Positions 10,847-22,853 of a stretch of 64,000 nt of DNA are shown here, one piece after another; the first letter of the stretch is position 1, and the number at the start of each line of letters is the position of its first letter. A program made the translations under genes and the position numbers. Source of the DNA: Exophiala sp. HKRS030 (taxonomy: Eukaryota > Ascomycota > Eurotiomycetes > Chaetothyriales > Herpotrichiellaceae); contig JAHWDD010000007.1 in the NCBI GenBank assembly GCA_023897205.1, positions 2,914,001 through 2,978,000 of the forward strand, given 5' to 3'. The notes under the pieces are model-generated. The model did no database searches. It worked only from the letters and a program-made list of their open reading frames with translations, and had not been told where the DNA came from.

Positions 10847-12864
10847 ATGGCTGCTCGAATGAAGCAAACTTTGCACGATAGGCGCAAGGGCGAGCTTGTA
10901 GGAAGAAACCCTCACCCTTCGAATATACGCAACCTAACTTGCCTTCCTAGGCTCTCTCCGATTTCGCAGACTACGTCGAAAAGCAGCAGGCGAAGACCAG
11001 ATTCAGAGATTCGGTGGCGAGCGACAGCGGCTACTCCACGGGAGGTCGTTCGTCTGTCATCGAAGACCATGCCGAGCTTGACATCCTGGATCAGCTCGGC
11101 TTGACTGATGCACCAAGCCCTATTAAACTCAAAGAGTGGCTTCTTGATAGTTCCGAAGATGCAGCTACCAGCCTCCAGCAACTCACCGGACTGTTGCAAT
11201 CAAGAATTGATGAAGGACATGGAGAAACTCTCTTTGATCTTGGTCTCGAAGATACTGGCGATTCGATGGCATTCACAAAAGAGCAATGGGATCACGCATT
11301 GAAACGATTAACTGAGGCCGCCTGCTCATTACGAGCAGCTATTTGCATTCTGCTTACCTACAATGTTGGGGGCGATGCCGAAGCTCAAACCAAAGATCCC
11401 AAGGATCCTTTTTGTCACGGGAAACTGCTCATTCGCCAGAATCCCGCCACTCCAGAAGAAGTCATTGAAACCCGCATTGCTGTTGTTGGCAATGTCGATG
11501 CCGGAAAATCTACCATGTTAGGTGTTCTTGTCAAGGGTAACCTAGACGATGGACGTGGCAAAGCACGTGTCAACTTATTCCGGCATAAGCATGAAGTCGA
11601 GTCTGGTCGTACATCATCGGTCGGTATGGAGATTATGGGCTTCGACACTCACGGAGAGGTTGTTACTTCCAATGTTCCTGGCCGCAAACTGACCTGGGCT
11701 GAGATTGGAACACGCTCGGCAAAAGTCATCACCTTTACTGATCTTGCCGGTCATGAGCGCTATCTCCGTACTACAGTCTTCGGTTTGCTATCGTCTGCTC
11801 CAAATTACTGCCTGCTCATGGTTGCTGCAAACAACGGACTTATTGGTATGAGTAAAGAACACCTGGGTATTGCACTCGCCCTTAATGTACCTGTCATGGT
11901 CGTCATCACCAAGATTGACATATGCCCACCTCAAATTCTCGAGCAGACCATCACTCAGATCACAAGGATCTTGAAGTCTCCTGGAGCTCGTAAGATTCCA
12001 GTCTTCATCAAGACGTATGACGAGACTGTTTTGACCGCGACTCAATTCGTCTCGCAGCGAATTTGCCCAGTCTTTCAAGTATCTAACGTCACTGGTGAAT
12101 GTCTCGACCTTGTGAGGACCTTCCTCAATATTCTACCTCACCACGGGCACTATGACAGTCAAGCCCCGGCAGAATTCCACATCAATGATACTTTTTCTGT
12201 TCCATTCGTCGGTACGGTGGTTTCTGGCGTTGTCAGGTCGGGTGTTATGCATGTGGGCGATACTGTTCTTGTGGGGCCTGACTCACTCGGTCAATTTCAG
12301 ACCACCAACATACGATCGATGGAACGGAAGCGAATACAAGTACCGTTGTGTAGCGCCGGACAATCTGCTTCCTTTGCCTTGAAGCGCATACGACGTAAAG
12401 AGGTCCGCAAGGGTATGGTAGTGCTACCAAAGCTGGACAATCCACCTAAGGTGTACAAGGAGTTTGTTGCCGAGGTCCTGATCCTTTCCCATGCAACAAC
12501 AATCCGTCCCAAATATCAGGCAATGTTGCACGTCGGACCGGTCAGTCAAACCTGCGCTATCATCGATATCGACCGTGAGTTCATACGAACGGGTGATCGT
12601 GCTACAGTCGCATTCCGCTTCGTCCAACGGCCAGAGTTCTTAACTGTCGGAGAACGCATTTTGTTCCGCGAGGGTCGAACTAAGGGACTAGGTATCGTCA
12701 AATCTCTCGGATATGAGGAAGGCTCGCTCAGCAAACAACCCGTGACCCAAGGTGATACTTCTCAGCAGGCGTCTGAAACCAAGGGAAAAGAGAAGGTCGA
12801 GGATTTCAAAACTAATGTCGGCATAAAAGCGTCCGGTGTTACCACCAATGTCAAGGCAAAGTAG
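10847..12864 (+). CDS. GTPBP1/GTPBP2-type translational GTPase
   Basis: Member of the elongation-factor-like GTPase family related to GTPBP1/2, thought to act in ribosome or mRNA surveillance. Two exons, 10847-10897 and 10951-12864, are separated by a 53-nt intron (GTAGGA, CCTAAC branch, TTCCTAG). The join reads MAARMKQTLHDRRKGEL then ALSDFADYVEKQQAKTRF, total 654 residues. The second exon's frame is open upstream of its first Met, and the acceptor sits exactly at ALSDF, so 10847 is chosen as the start. G1 is GNVDAGKST near residue 200, G3 is DLAGHERYLRTT near 282, and G4 is TKID near 336. EF-Tu-like beta-barrel domains follow (FSVPFVGTVVSGVVRSG). The tail is Lys/Gln-rich. No frame damage. 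Confidence 0.93.
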
Positions 12865-13348
12865 ATGAGTGTCCCAAAGCACAAGATATACCAGTCACCT
12901 GGCGATTGTATGACCGTCACGAAGTATTTATTTATCAATGAGAATTAATGACCTTTCGTCCATGTCCGTTAAGCAATCGTCCGTCGCCCATGGAGTCATA
13001 GGAGGTCGAAACACACAGAATGTATGAAAGATAGCTCATATCGTCCTAAGTAACACAAGGGACCCACGTATCACTCAGGTAAAAACTCCGATGCAGCATA
13101 CAGATTGTGCATTGTTCCGACAAGAAACTGATGCGGCAAACTCAGAACGCTTGGACGCTAAGAAACTCGGGCTGACCTTCTCAGGGTTCCGGAGCCAATC
13201 GCCATCCTCTAATGCTCAGCCTTGCTCGACGTCACCAAGTCAATTTCACTGCTGCGCTTGCTCGGAGCCTCGCGCAAGCATTTGCCCGACAGAATATCTC
13301 GCTAGCCAGCACTCCGAACGACTATGCCCACGTCCCACCTCTACCAGC
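12865..13348. other. Intergenic region
   Basis: A 484-bp gap. The frame of the next gene is open back to an ATG at 13091, so part of this may be coding if that start is used. Otherwise it is a promoter and leader with no recognised motif. Confidence 0.4.
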
Positions 13349-14306
13349 ATGCCACAGCCTCGACAACGTAAAAGCCGCGAGATTCGCGGAGCTGAGACAC
13401 AAGGTTCTAAACAACCGAAATCCATCGGTGAAAGTGACGCTGGAATCAGTTCCAAGACCGACGAAGGGGAGATGACTGCTACGTCTTCTCTGGTGGGTGC
13501 GCTGCGCCGCCAGCCAGTCTGGATTGTCCTAGCAGTGTCAAGCGGTGCGTGCGCAGCATTTAACGGGGTTTTTGCGAAATTGTATGTTCATACTTTGCGT
13601 TACTCTACTGAATTACCGTCCGTCTCCTTTCACAGAATCCGACAAGATCTGCGGTGCCCATAGCATGACACGAATGGTCGATCGCTTGTTCATGTTACAT
13701 ACTAGCTTCGAAGTATACAAGTCACTAACGTTACTTCTCCTCATCCGCAGAACGACGACGGCACTAACGTCCACACTCTCTTCCCACATTGCACTCTTCC
13801 TCTCCCTATCGGCAGGCAACAAAGTCATCGAATTCCTCGTCCGCGGAACCTTTTTCCTCCTGAACTTGGCCTTCAATGCGGCTATGTGGGCATTATTCAC
13901 AGCGGCATTGACACGTGCAGACAGCACTACGCGTGTGAGCATTGTCAATGTCTCTGCAAATTTCATGGTCACCGCTGTGCTCGGCTGGATGATTTTCAAC
14001 GAAAAACTGAACGGGCTATGGTGGGGAGGAGCGGCATTACTGGCCGCTGGCAACGTTATTATCGGGAGACGAGAAGAAGGGAAGAAGCCCGGCGGCACGG
14101 TCGGGTTGGATGAGTCAGAGAGAGAAGCGGAAGAGGCGGAGGGTTTGCTCGGTGGCCACGATTCTGGTTCTCGTGGTGGAACAGACAGGGTATGGCAAAG
14201 GGAGACTTTGGTTGAATTGGAGGATGCGCCGCTGGAGCCGCGGACGAGTGAAAGTGATGAGAGGTCGAGGCTGAGAAGAGCCGAAGAGGCGGATGCTCCG
14301 TTATGA
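13349..14306 (+). CDS. TMEM42-like / EamA-type integral membrane protein
   Basis: Small multi-span membrane protein of the drug/metabolite-transporter type, most like TMEM42. Transport activity is not established for that branch. Two exons, 13349-13581 and 13751-14306, flank a 169-nt intron (GTATGT...TCCGCAG). The junction gives SGACAAFNGVFAKLTTTAL, so the first membrane helix is continuous. Further segments are FFLLNLAFNAAMWALFTAAL, VSANFMVTAVLGWMIFNEKL and LWWGGAALLAAGNVIIGRR, the family's WW-G pattern. A charged C-terminal tail of about 80 residues follows. Total 262 residues. The start could also be 13091 (86 more residues) or an internal Met at 13472. The intron is longer than its neighbours here. 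Confidence 0.82.
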
Positions 14307-17300
14307 GGCGAGGTGAGGCAAGGGTTCTCTGTTTGATGCACGATACAGGTTGGACGAGACTGAGTGTAACGCAGCACTCTAGAGGATGACTAGCATCACA
14401 CAAAGACGAAACTCAGATGGCATATGTGGACTATTATCATCTCTACCTCGGCGAAGATAAAGTTCGACAAGCATGCTGTGGGAACCAGCAATCGCCGTTC
14501 ATCCTACGTTGCAAGCTCGACGAGTTGGGAATCAACATTCGCTCTATGCTGCCAGATGATCAAGGTTCTCAATGGAGAGTGGCAGACTTGCTGGCGAGGC
14601 TGCTTCTCTCTTCAGCGGTGGAGAAGAAGTCTCAATCTCGGAATGGCGGAGTGTCCCCATCTTTCCTAGTCAGGCTCCATACTTGATCGCTACATGCAGA
14701 CCGTAGGCTGCGCTCATGGAGTATATAAGTGATTGGAAAAGAAGAGAGAATAAGTTCTCAGGAAAGGGAATCACGTCCTACTTCGTACGGACAACGACAG
14801 ATCGGCTGCCTCGCCCGCTGCCAGAATCCTGTGGCTCCAGATTAGCACCCACAGCATCAATGACAATGACATGCCCGGGCTAACAAATCCCGTTGTCTCT
14901 AGATGCCGGAAAATGGAAAATGTGTGGCATGGCTGTGTCACCCGTTCTTCGTCTTCGAGGCATTTTACCTGCGTTCGATGCCATGGTTGTACCTCTCTCA
15001 CGAGAACAGATACCCACGTTGCGTGACTTGATCCCGAGATATTTCCAAGCAGCTATGTCATTCGAGTAACATACTAAGATCGGGTTGCCTTCGGCAATCA
15101 CAGGTGAGTATGCTGCAAAGATGCATGCATACATGACTGGCTGGCTGGCTCCGACCGTAGGCTCTGTACAGGCCACGGCTGTAGGATTATACAGCCACGG
15201 CGTTGGGCTGGGAATGCCACTTTGAGGATAAACGTCGGTGATGGCCGGTGAGGGAAAAATGAAAAGCCGAAGGGACACATGAACCTGCAGAGAAAACCCG
15301 AATTTTCGCATGGAAAGGAACATTGGCAGGTGATTGGCTGTCTCGTGATCAATGTCGTCATATGCATCGTTCACCCGACGCGCGAACCGTTCAAACGCGG
15401 CTGACGAGGACTACTGAGTCCTGCTTCTCGTCCGTATCCTTTGACCAAGACGAGATTGGAAGTTACAAGAGTGCGTTTTATCAAATCCAGCATCATGTTG
15501 TTGGGTTATGTTCCGACAGGAGAACAGATGCTAAAACTAATAACCCTGACTCCTGTGATTGATGACCTGATGGCCGCTCCGTAAGATTAGGCTATCGTTA
15601 CCACTGGCAGATGCTCCTTCGCGAGGGGTCTGGGGCTACTCAGATACGATCTAGAGGCTGACGCTGAGAGAGTTTAGATTCGAAACTCAGGAGATGACGG
15701 GTATTGACTCTTGAGCATTGGTATGTGGCCGTGGTGGGGGAGAGCATTTAATTGCTGAGACGACAACTGTTTGCGTTGCCGACAAACTGGAGCAACAGTA
15801 TGGAGACATGTTCATTTCAGCCCCGTGGCCTACGCCTAGGTGACGGTCAACCCGGTACCTGACACCTCAAGCATTTCAGGAGGACTTCACAACAACGATC
15901 AACAACACGCACAGATCACTTGACAATCAAGGCAACTAGTAGTATCCAAAATCAACGTGAGGTTGTGGCCACGCTGAGGCACGATAGGTCTGTGGTCAAG
16001 GATCTACAAGGCCAGATGCATGGAACAGGTTGCTGACAAGTTTGGAAATGCACTAAACCATCTCAGTATTTAGTAACTACCAAGGTCGTCAACAAGGATG
16101 CTGTCCGAGTCGGCACTCACCACTAGGGCAGAGGTGCAGCATTAGAGATTGGGCGGCAAGGCAAGGTACTAAGGCACGTCAGTAGACATTTACGGCATTT
16201 AACGAGTGGTCAGACGCGAGGACCTTCGATAGGTGATGCTGATGTACTCGGTGTGTGCGGAGACGACGGTGGACGCAAGTGTGATGTAAAGCAAAGGAGC
16301 CGGACTGTTATGATCGAGGCGCAATTTGTCCAGACCGAAGAGAGACAGGAGGAAGGGGGAACAGACAGACTACAAGACTACAAACAGTCCACTTTCTCCG
16401 GTGGATTCTCAGTTATTGGTGCACAAAGCGCTCGTACTTGGCCAGGAAGCGGTTAGTGGCTCAAGTTAGGCCCAGAATGTGCCTCAGGTCCCAGAAGGGG
16501 AAGGCGTGCTCAGAGGTACACAAGGGCCTAGAAGATGACGGAGGTGAACGCTGTGAGACAATGATTTTACAGTGGTGCATCAGGTGGTGGTAGGCACTGG
16601 CCGTCAATAGCCGTGCTGAGAAGTTCTGCCACACCAAAAGCCACCTGCAGATGGAGGGTCCTAGAAGGCATCAGTGGGCACCAGTGGGCGACCTAACCTA
16701 GGCTAGAGGCACGTAGAGGGTGGTTGAAGGTGCACGAGGGTGGCAAGAATAACGTGGAGGTGCGGCGGATGCAAAAGCAATCCCGGAAAAGTGGCAGAGA
16801 AGCAAAGACCAGGGCCCACTTCTTGCCCCAATCCACGGCCGACTAGCCTGACGTGCCTGGGCTGGCGCCCAGTTGGCACCCAGTTGGCACGGTCTTGCAC
16901 CTAGTTTCCCAGCGCAGGGACACTTGAACAACCAATCCTGGGGCATCGACTAGGCTGCGCCCAGCCAAACAAGTCCCACTCTGGAATCGCCCACTGGCTG
17001 CTGCGACTAGCCGTAAGCCTCCTAGCACCCGCTAGGGATCTCGTATCAGGTCTGCTGGCCACCCATTCTTCTTCCTGGTCTCCCCATCTTCCCATCCTCC
17101 TGCACCTGCCCTCCCGCATAATCCCAGCGTCTTTTCCGATCGCCTGCCAGTCCCAGTCCCAGTCCCAGTCCCGGTCGCAGTCGCAGTATTAGACTACTAC
17201 TAGTACTACTGGACCTGCTGAGCACTTGCCTGCCGTTCCTGCCTACTCTACTACTTTTACCTACCACCTGCCTACTACTACTCACTAGTACTTGCCCTGC

Positions 17301-17656
17301 CTTCTCGCCTTCCACCGCCTTTCGCATATCCTTCATTCATCATCACCGCCTTGTCTCACACCCGCAATTTTCCACTTCTCTCAGCCTGCAATCGATTGAT
17401 CAATCAATCAATTCCTCCATCCATCCTCATTGAATCTTTGCTTCTACACGCACAACTCCTGTTTTTGACAAGTCTTGAGTTGGCATAGACCTCTTTTTGG
17501 AATTCCAATCTCACTAGCTGAACTCGGATTGGCTGAGAGCTCACCGTCATTGTTTTGCCACCCTTTGATTAGCTCTACTCCTGTCTGCTCAATTCACCTA
17601 CCTTTCCTCCATCCATCTAGACCTTGCCATCAATAAACAAGCCGAAAAAGAACATC
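14307..17656. other. Long intergenic region with a pyrimidine-rich leader
   Basis: A 3.35-kb gap. No open frame with a recognisable domain is found. The longest (14880-15374, minus, 164 codons) has the composition of chance. From about 17050 to 17656 the plus strand becomes strongly pyrimidine-rich and includes a CCAGTC tandem repeat, then ATCAATCA and CATCC repeats. This looks like the promoter and long 5' leader of the gene at 17657. Confidence 0.5.
17147..17188. repeat. Hexanucleotide tandem repeat (CCAGTC)n
   Basis: About seven units of CCAGTC, the last three diverged (CCGGTC, GCAGTC, GCAGTA), inside the pyrimidine-rich leader upstream of the gene at 17657. Confidence 0.8.
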
Positions 17657-18310
17657 ATGTCGACCTTTTACTACGGCCAACATCATCACCAACAGCCAGC
17701 TCAAAGCCCTCATCCCATGTCACAATCACATAATCATCATGGCCGCTCCAGGCGAGCACCACGCATGTCTGCGGCTCAAAACTCCCACCGACACTTCCGC
17801 GCTCCAAAGGTTCAGAAAGAGGTGGTCATCACCGAAGCCCCCAGCTTGTCTGCATATCGGGCACGGTTCGAGGCCGGCCGGTCCTTTGACCTCGATGACG
17901 ATCTCGAATTCTGCCCAAACCTCTTGACTTTCGACGAGGTTTGTGATGATCCATCCTTGGCTTGGTCTCTTACTGACTTGGACAAGCGACAATCTGTGAC
18001 TTCTGGTTCTGATCGATCCTCGTTGTCAAGTGGTTCTCCCGACGCCTCTCCTCTCCAAGCCCAAATCCAACCCCATCAAATCACCCCTTCTCTGTCGGTT
18101 TCGTCAGCTGCAACATCCACCTACATGTCCCCTCCCAGCTATAACAGCAACACTAATTCTTTGAAAATTCACCAACCTTCGGCAATTCGCTCGTCTCGCG
18201 GCAGTGCCATCCCGATTGTTAACCCGTCCACCGGTAACCGCATTGCAAGCCCACCATCTTCAATTTCCCCAGGCTTGATGCAACAGACCACGGCTGCCCG
18301 TCGCTGGTAG
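17657..18310 (+). CDS. Fungal protein of unknown function, disordered, with an acidic core
   Basis: I do not recognise a named family, though it resembles conserved hypothetical proteins of filamentous ascomycetes. The single exon encodes 217 residues from the ATG at 17657. The frame opens earlier at 17624 but only through TTG. The N-terminus is His/Gln-rich (MSTFYYGQHHHQQPAQSPHP). A short ordered-looking core at about residues 65-105 reads SLSAYRARFEAGRSFDLDDDLEFCPN then LLTFDEVCDD. The remainder is Ser/Pro/Thr-rich, with many SP and SS sites. No membrane segment or signal peptide. The long pyrimidine-rich leader suggests a regulated message. Possible roles in signalling or transcription are not supported by a motif. 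Confidence 0.72.
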   Translation: MSTFYYGQHHHQQPAQSPHPMSQSHNHHGRSRRAPRMSAAQNSHRHFRAPKVQKEVVITEAPSLSAYRARFEAGRSFDLDDDLEFCPNLLTFDEVCDDPSLAWSLTDLDKRQSVTSGSDRSSLSSGSPDASPLQAQIQPHQITPSLSVSSAATSTYMSPPSYNSNTNSLKIHQPSAIRSSRGSAIPIVNPSTGNRIASPPSSISPGLMQQTTAARRW

Positions 18311-19447
18311 AGCGCGATAAATCTTGTTGTGCTCCAGCTGCCAAGTCTTTGTGCTCTATCCTGGCTGATATTGTTGATTGTGGTGCTTTGCCTTTTTTGC
18401 TCCCGGTGTACAGCAATCCCCTCTCACCTACTCTTCTCCATCTGTATATACCGACGTCACGATTTAAACCCTTCTATTGTCCATCGAGCGAAAAGGCATA
18501 GCGTTTTGACGAATTTTTATGTCACGATACCAGCCACTTGTTGAAGATACGGATAGGAATGGAGTCTTGTGGCACAGCATGTTTCCAAAAATATATTTGG
18601 GATTTAGCACGGAGTTTTTGAGCACACGAAGATCAAGAGATCACGATAGAGGACGTTCATATTGGCGGTGTTTTAGTTGATTTCAGTGTTTGGTGTTTCA
18701 TCTCTGCACTTTACACGGCTATGGTCAAGTCGGAGAGAAGATACAAAGATCCCAGATGGGTTTGGTTGGGTTCTGGTAGGGTTCTTGGTGGTATCCAGGA
18801 CGAAGTATATGCACATCTCATGGATGACGGCTGGCTCAAAATGAATCTAAGCTTATGGGGTTGACGGGTCTCGTCCAGTGGTTGCAAATGGTTCATGATA
18901 CCATTGCTCATGAGATGTATTTCTAGCCATAGAAGCAGAAAATTATGATTGTTTTGCATAATTTCTTCTTGTCTCTGACGCACTTCTAGCCATGAATTGG
19001 CACGGAATTCATGTCACAGGATTCCATGATGAGAAGAGTGCAAGAGAGTTTGCCAGTGCCACTACAGCGCGCATCATTGTGACAACAGTTAGAGTCGTGT
19101 TTTCGGTGAAGTGCACTGCTAGTACAATAGGCCAGAGATTCAGCTCTGCAAGGTACCAGTCGGTAGTCTCTCAATCGCAGTAGCCTGTCACAAATTTGGA
19201 GTAAAACCATGCGTGCCCATGTAAAGTGCTCTGTATTCTGTCCTGTACTGTAGCCTGTAGGTGATGCACTGGCGGTGGCAGTGCTAGCTTTGGGGCCATG
19301 GAGGGGTGCTGGCCAGGGGATTCTCGACTACTGATGGCGCAATCAATAGGGCTGTGCCAAGCTGCAGATTCGAGAGTCGATTCTGGATTCGTGCAACTTT
19401 TAAGGGGAATTCCTATTGACTAGTCAGGATGTAGGTTCCGAGGTGTC

Positions 19448-19456
19448 TACGGAGTA
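19448..19456. repeat. TACGGAGTA intergenic motif
   Basis: One of seven exact copies of this 9-mer or its complement found between genes in the window. Confidence 0.7.
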
Positions 19457-19682
19457 GGTAGGCAGAAAGGGCGATGTTTTGGTACATTCGAAATACAGGT
19501 GGCATGGAATTCGTGCTGGCACTGGGCCCGGTGAGAGTAACCTAAATGTCTAATAGGTCCCTTAACTATGGCAGCTATATGAAGGACATTCCCATGCAGC
19601 AATGACCACTGACCAGACACCTCAGCTGGCTTGTCACTTCTCCGCGTGCCCACTAACCTAATTACTGCTAATCACTGCTCCG

Positions 19683-19691
19683 TACTCCGTA
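19683..19691. repeat. TACTCCGTA intergenic motif, tandem
   Basis: Exact copy followed at once by a second near copy (TACTCCGTC), about 130 bp before the Het-C start codon. Confidence 0.7.
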
Positions 19692-19818
19692 CTCCGTCCA
19701 CCAAGGACGTCGGTTCTTGGCATTCGAGGGGTTGATATTCAATATCATCATTGTTTCCTTCTCAAATCCATTCCCAGCCAGTACAACATACCAAGGACAT
19801 AGGAAGCAGTCGTTCAAG

Positions 19819-22721
19819 ATGCCTTTCTCTTCCAGAACCACCTGGCTTGTGCTTCTCGTTTGTCTGATCCTTTTCACCACCCGGGCTCATGCTTTTGGTG
19901 CGGGTAATATAGCGTCCATCTCGGCCGTCGAGGGCAAGAATTGGCGTCATGGAGATATCGAGGATATCTTGAAGACTGTCGCCTGCATTCGTCATCACAA
20001 ATGGAATTCGATGATGATCAAGCGCGTGTATTTTGGGTATGCTCTGCTCGTCCCCTTCATCGCTGTTCACTCAGTGGCTAACCAGATATGCTAGCAACTG
20101 GCTACGGGATTATTCTCAGGCCATGGATACCGGAGCTCTCAAGAAAGCACAACCAGAGACAATTCGTATTCTTGTTTGGCTTTTGTCATTTATCAGCTTC
20201 GGCTATGCCACCGCCGAGTTTGAGGTCACTTCTGAGAGGTTGGGTGTGTATCGACCTGAAGAGCACATTGAGTAAGAGCTGTCAGCGTTCTGTTCAACGG
20301 ATTATTCTGACCATAAACAGTAACCCCAAGGATTACAACGATAATGAGGACGCCCGTAAATATGATCCTCGACTGCGAGGTCCAATTCGCGATATTGAAT
20401 TGCAAATTGATCCTGAAACTGGAATGAAGAACTACATCGCCAATGGAAAGGGCGATTGGGCTACTTCTCTAGCATTCGTCAAATTCAGCTTCGAGCGAAG
20501 CATCCATCACGGAAGACTCTACATCAATGGCCATGGGATGTTCAAAGGCAAGGATGAAGATTTAGCTGAAGCACTTCGATGTCTTGGTCAAGGTCTGCAC
20601 ACTCTCGAGGATTTTGGAGCTCACACCAATTATGTTGAACTCGTCCTTCGGGATATGGGCTTTAACAATGTCTTCCCACATGTCGGCACGGCCACTGCCA
20701 TCAATCTCCGCGGCAAACATGTCTATCCTCTGGTGACCGGCACATTTGGCATGGTAGACTTTTATCACTCCGTACTGGGCGAAGCCACCGATCATTTCAC
20801 CCAAAGTGAAGTCAATGAGATGGATAATGCTCTTGGTATTGCCGAACAAGCAGCTCAATCATCAAGTCCGTTGTCCACACTGGTCAAACTACTATCAAAG
20901 GTTCCTGGCACCAGAGAACTATGTGCTGAAGCCGAGCGTCTGCAGTCTAGTTCACAAGCACAAGCCCGCGCTAATGCACAAGGATATGGTGGTCAAGGTG
21001 GCTATAGAGGCATTGACGACTATGGCGGCAGCTCCCGTGGAGTCGATGACTGGCAGAGCTCACGCGCATCACAGGCTGGCTTCCCACCACAGGGAGGCGA
21101 TCAGTGGGGTGCACCTCAGCAGAACTATCAGCAACCACAATCTCAATGGCACGATCAAAGCGCACAAGGCTATCAGTCGCAAGACCAATTCCCAGGGGCG
21201 CAGCACAATTGGCAACAGCCACCACCGCAACAAGGCTGGCAGCAACAACATCAGCAGCAGCAAAATTGGCAGCAACCTCCACAGCAGCAAAACTGGCAAC
21301 AACCCCCACAACAACTGGGAAATCCTGATTCGCAATCCGCACCAAGACCTGCTGGCCTAGAAGGCATGCCGGACTTTGATCCCGCCAAAACCGTTGCTCA
21401 GATCTACCCCATCCTAGCTTTTCGAGACAAGGTAGTGCGTACGATCAGCTCCATCATCGAAAAAATCCCAGGCCTCGAAGCATTGGTTGATCGAATCACT
21501 GAGACATTGACTGTCTTCATCCTATCCCTTCTCGCACCTTTTGTGCGCCCAGTAATAAATGCCGTGTCTAAGACTCTCCAGACTGGAAGTGAAGGCGTCA
21601 TCAATTCGTCGGGAAAGCACCAATATGAGGTCTGGACTGATCCTCACTCATCAGACCCAACACACTCGATGCTTAGCAAAGATCACTTTAGCAATATACT
21701 CAATGAGCCGGCTGGAAGTGTGGCGGCCGAAATCCTCAAGTATATCGCCCCACGTGTGCTATATGCTTGGGAACATCCAGATGTTCCGGTGCAACAAGTT
21801 CTGCAAGACATTGAGAGTGTTTTTCATCATCCTGCAATCAGAAATGAAAGGAATGAAGCTCATCGAGATATGTACGCCGCTGTCAAAAATTGGGTCAATG
21901 GACTTCCAGACAGGGGTAGAAGTCTTGAAAGTGTCTTGAACTCTGAGGCTGTTCGTGCGGGCAAGAACCATAAAGGGGGCATCAATGAACACGCTCACGT
22001 TCAACACCACGCACCGCCAGCACATCAGTCAGGTGGTGGTCATCAGTCAAATTCTGGCGCATTTGGAGGCCTTGGTAACTTAACAAGTTTCATCCCAGGT
22101 CAGCAGCACGGAGGTGGAAGTCACAACAATAGCAGCCCCTTCGGACAAGTGAGCAATCTTATCGGCAGCTTTACTGGTCAAGGAAATCATCAAAGTCGTC
22201 CACAGCATGGTGGTGGCGGAGGTGGCGGAGGTGGCGGTGGGGGATTTGGTGATGTTTTGAACTTGGCTAGCAAACTGCCGATTCCTGGGGCACAGAACTT
22301 GAATAAGTATACCAAATTTATGGGCGGGTTCGGAGGTGGTGGCGGTGGTAAACGTGGTCTTGATGGTGATGATGACGATGACGACAACTTCACCGGCAAC
22401 GGTGGCAGTGCGCTCGGGGGTTCGAGAGAGCTTCACGAGGCTGCTGCTCAGGGCAGTGGCAGAAGGTCGCCCAGTCCTGGACCGCTGCCGCCCCCTTCTG
22501 GATATGAACAATATGGTCAGCAATCTTATGGCGGGTACGGTCAACAAGATAGTGGATATGGTCAACAGGATGGCGGCTATGGTCAGCAAGGTAGCGGTCA
22601 TGGACATCAAGGAGGTCAGAACTACCAATACCAGACCTCTTACCAAGATCCTTATCAAGGCCAGCAAGGAGGAGGGAATGGCGGTTACGGTGGTCAATCA
22701 CAAGGTTACTATCAGAGATAG
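19819..22721 (+). CDS. het-c: Het-C heterokaryon-incompatibility family protein
   Basis: Secreted or vacuole-directed protein of the Het-C family, whose alleles control vegetative incompatibility in some fungi. Exons are 19819-20036, 20095-20271 and 20321-22721. Introns of 58 and 49 nt are in phase, giving RVYFGNWLRDYSQAMD and EEHIDNPKDYND at the joins. Total 931 residues. A signal peptide (MPFSSRTTWLVLLVCLILFTTRAHA) precedes the Het-C domain (GAGNIASISAVEGKNWRHGDIED ... LRCLGQGLHTLEDFGAHTNYVEL). The rest is low complexity: a Gln/Trp-rich segment at about residues 425-465, poly-Gly near 762-775, poly-Asp near 815, and YGQQ repeats at about 858-925. Gly-rich tails are known in Het-C, but the Gln/Tyr/Gly composition here is prion-like. 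No frame damage. Allele specificity cannot be inferred from one sequence. Confidence 0.94.
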
Positions 22722-22853
22722 ATTCGCTGCCCTATTGTTCGATTGAAAACGAGGAAGGACCAGAGTAGTATAGACCCATCTTGCAGAGCATTCTGTATCC
22801 AAAATCCACGCTCATCCCAAGACAATCACACCATACATTGTACCACTAACTAG

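Larger units (their letters stand above)
18311..19818. other. Intergenic region
   Basis: A 1.5-kb gap. It contains two copies of the TACGGAGTA/TACTCCGTA motif (19448 and 19683), the second inside a TACTCCG tandem just upstream of Het-C. No coding sequence was recognised. Confidence 0.5.

Noticed and set aside
13613..14377. 254-codon minus frame opposite the TMEM42-like gene
   Set aside because: Shadow of a gene with a clear splice model and membrane helices; no family match on the minus strand.
14880..15374. 164-codon minus frame in the gap before 17657
   Set aside because: No domain, no conserved-looking block and composition like random sequence. It cannot be supported as a gene.
20088..20320. 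A Met at 20088 as the start of Het-C
   Set aside because: That frame begins inside an intron and reads through a second one. The spliced model from 19819 has a signal peptide and matches the family.
22080..22697. 205-codon minus frame in the Het-C tail
   Set aside because: Produced by the low-complexity repeats read on the opposite strand.
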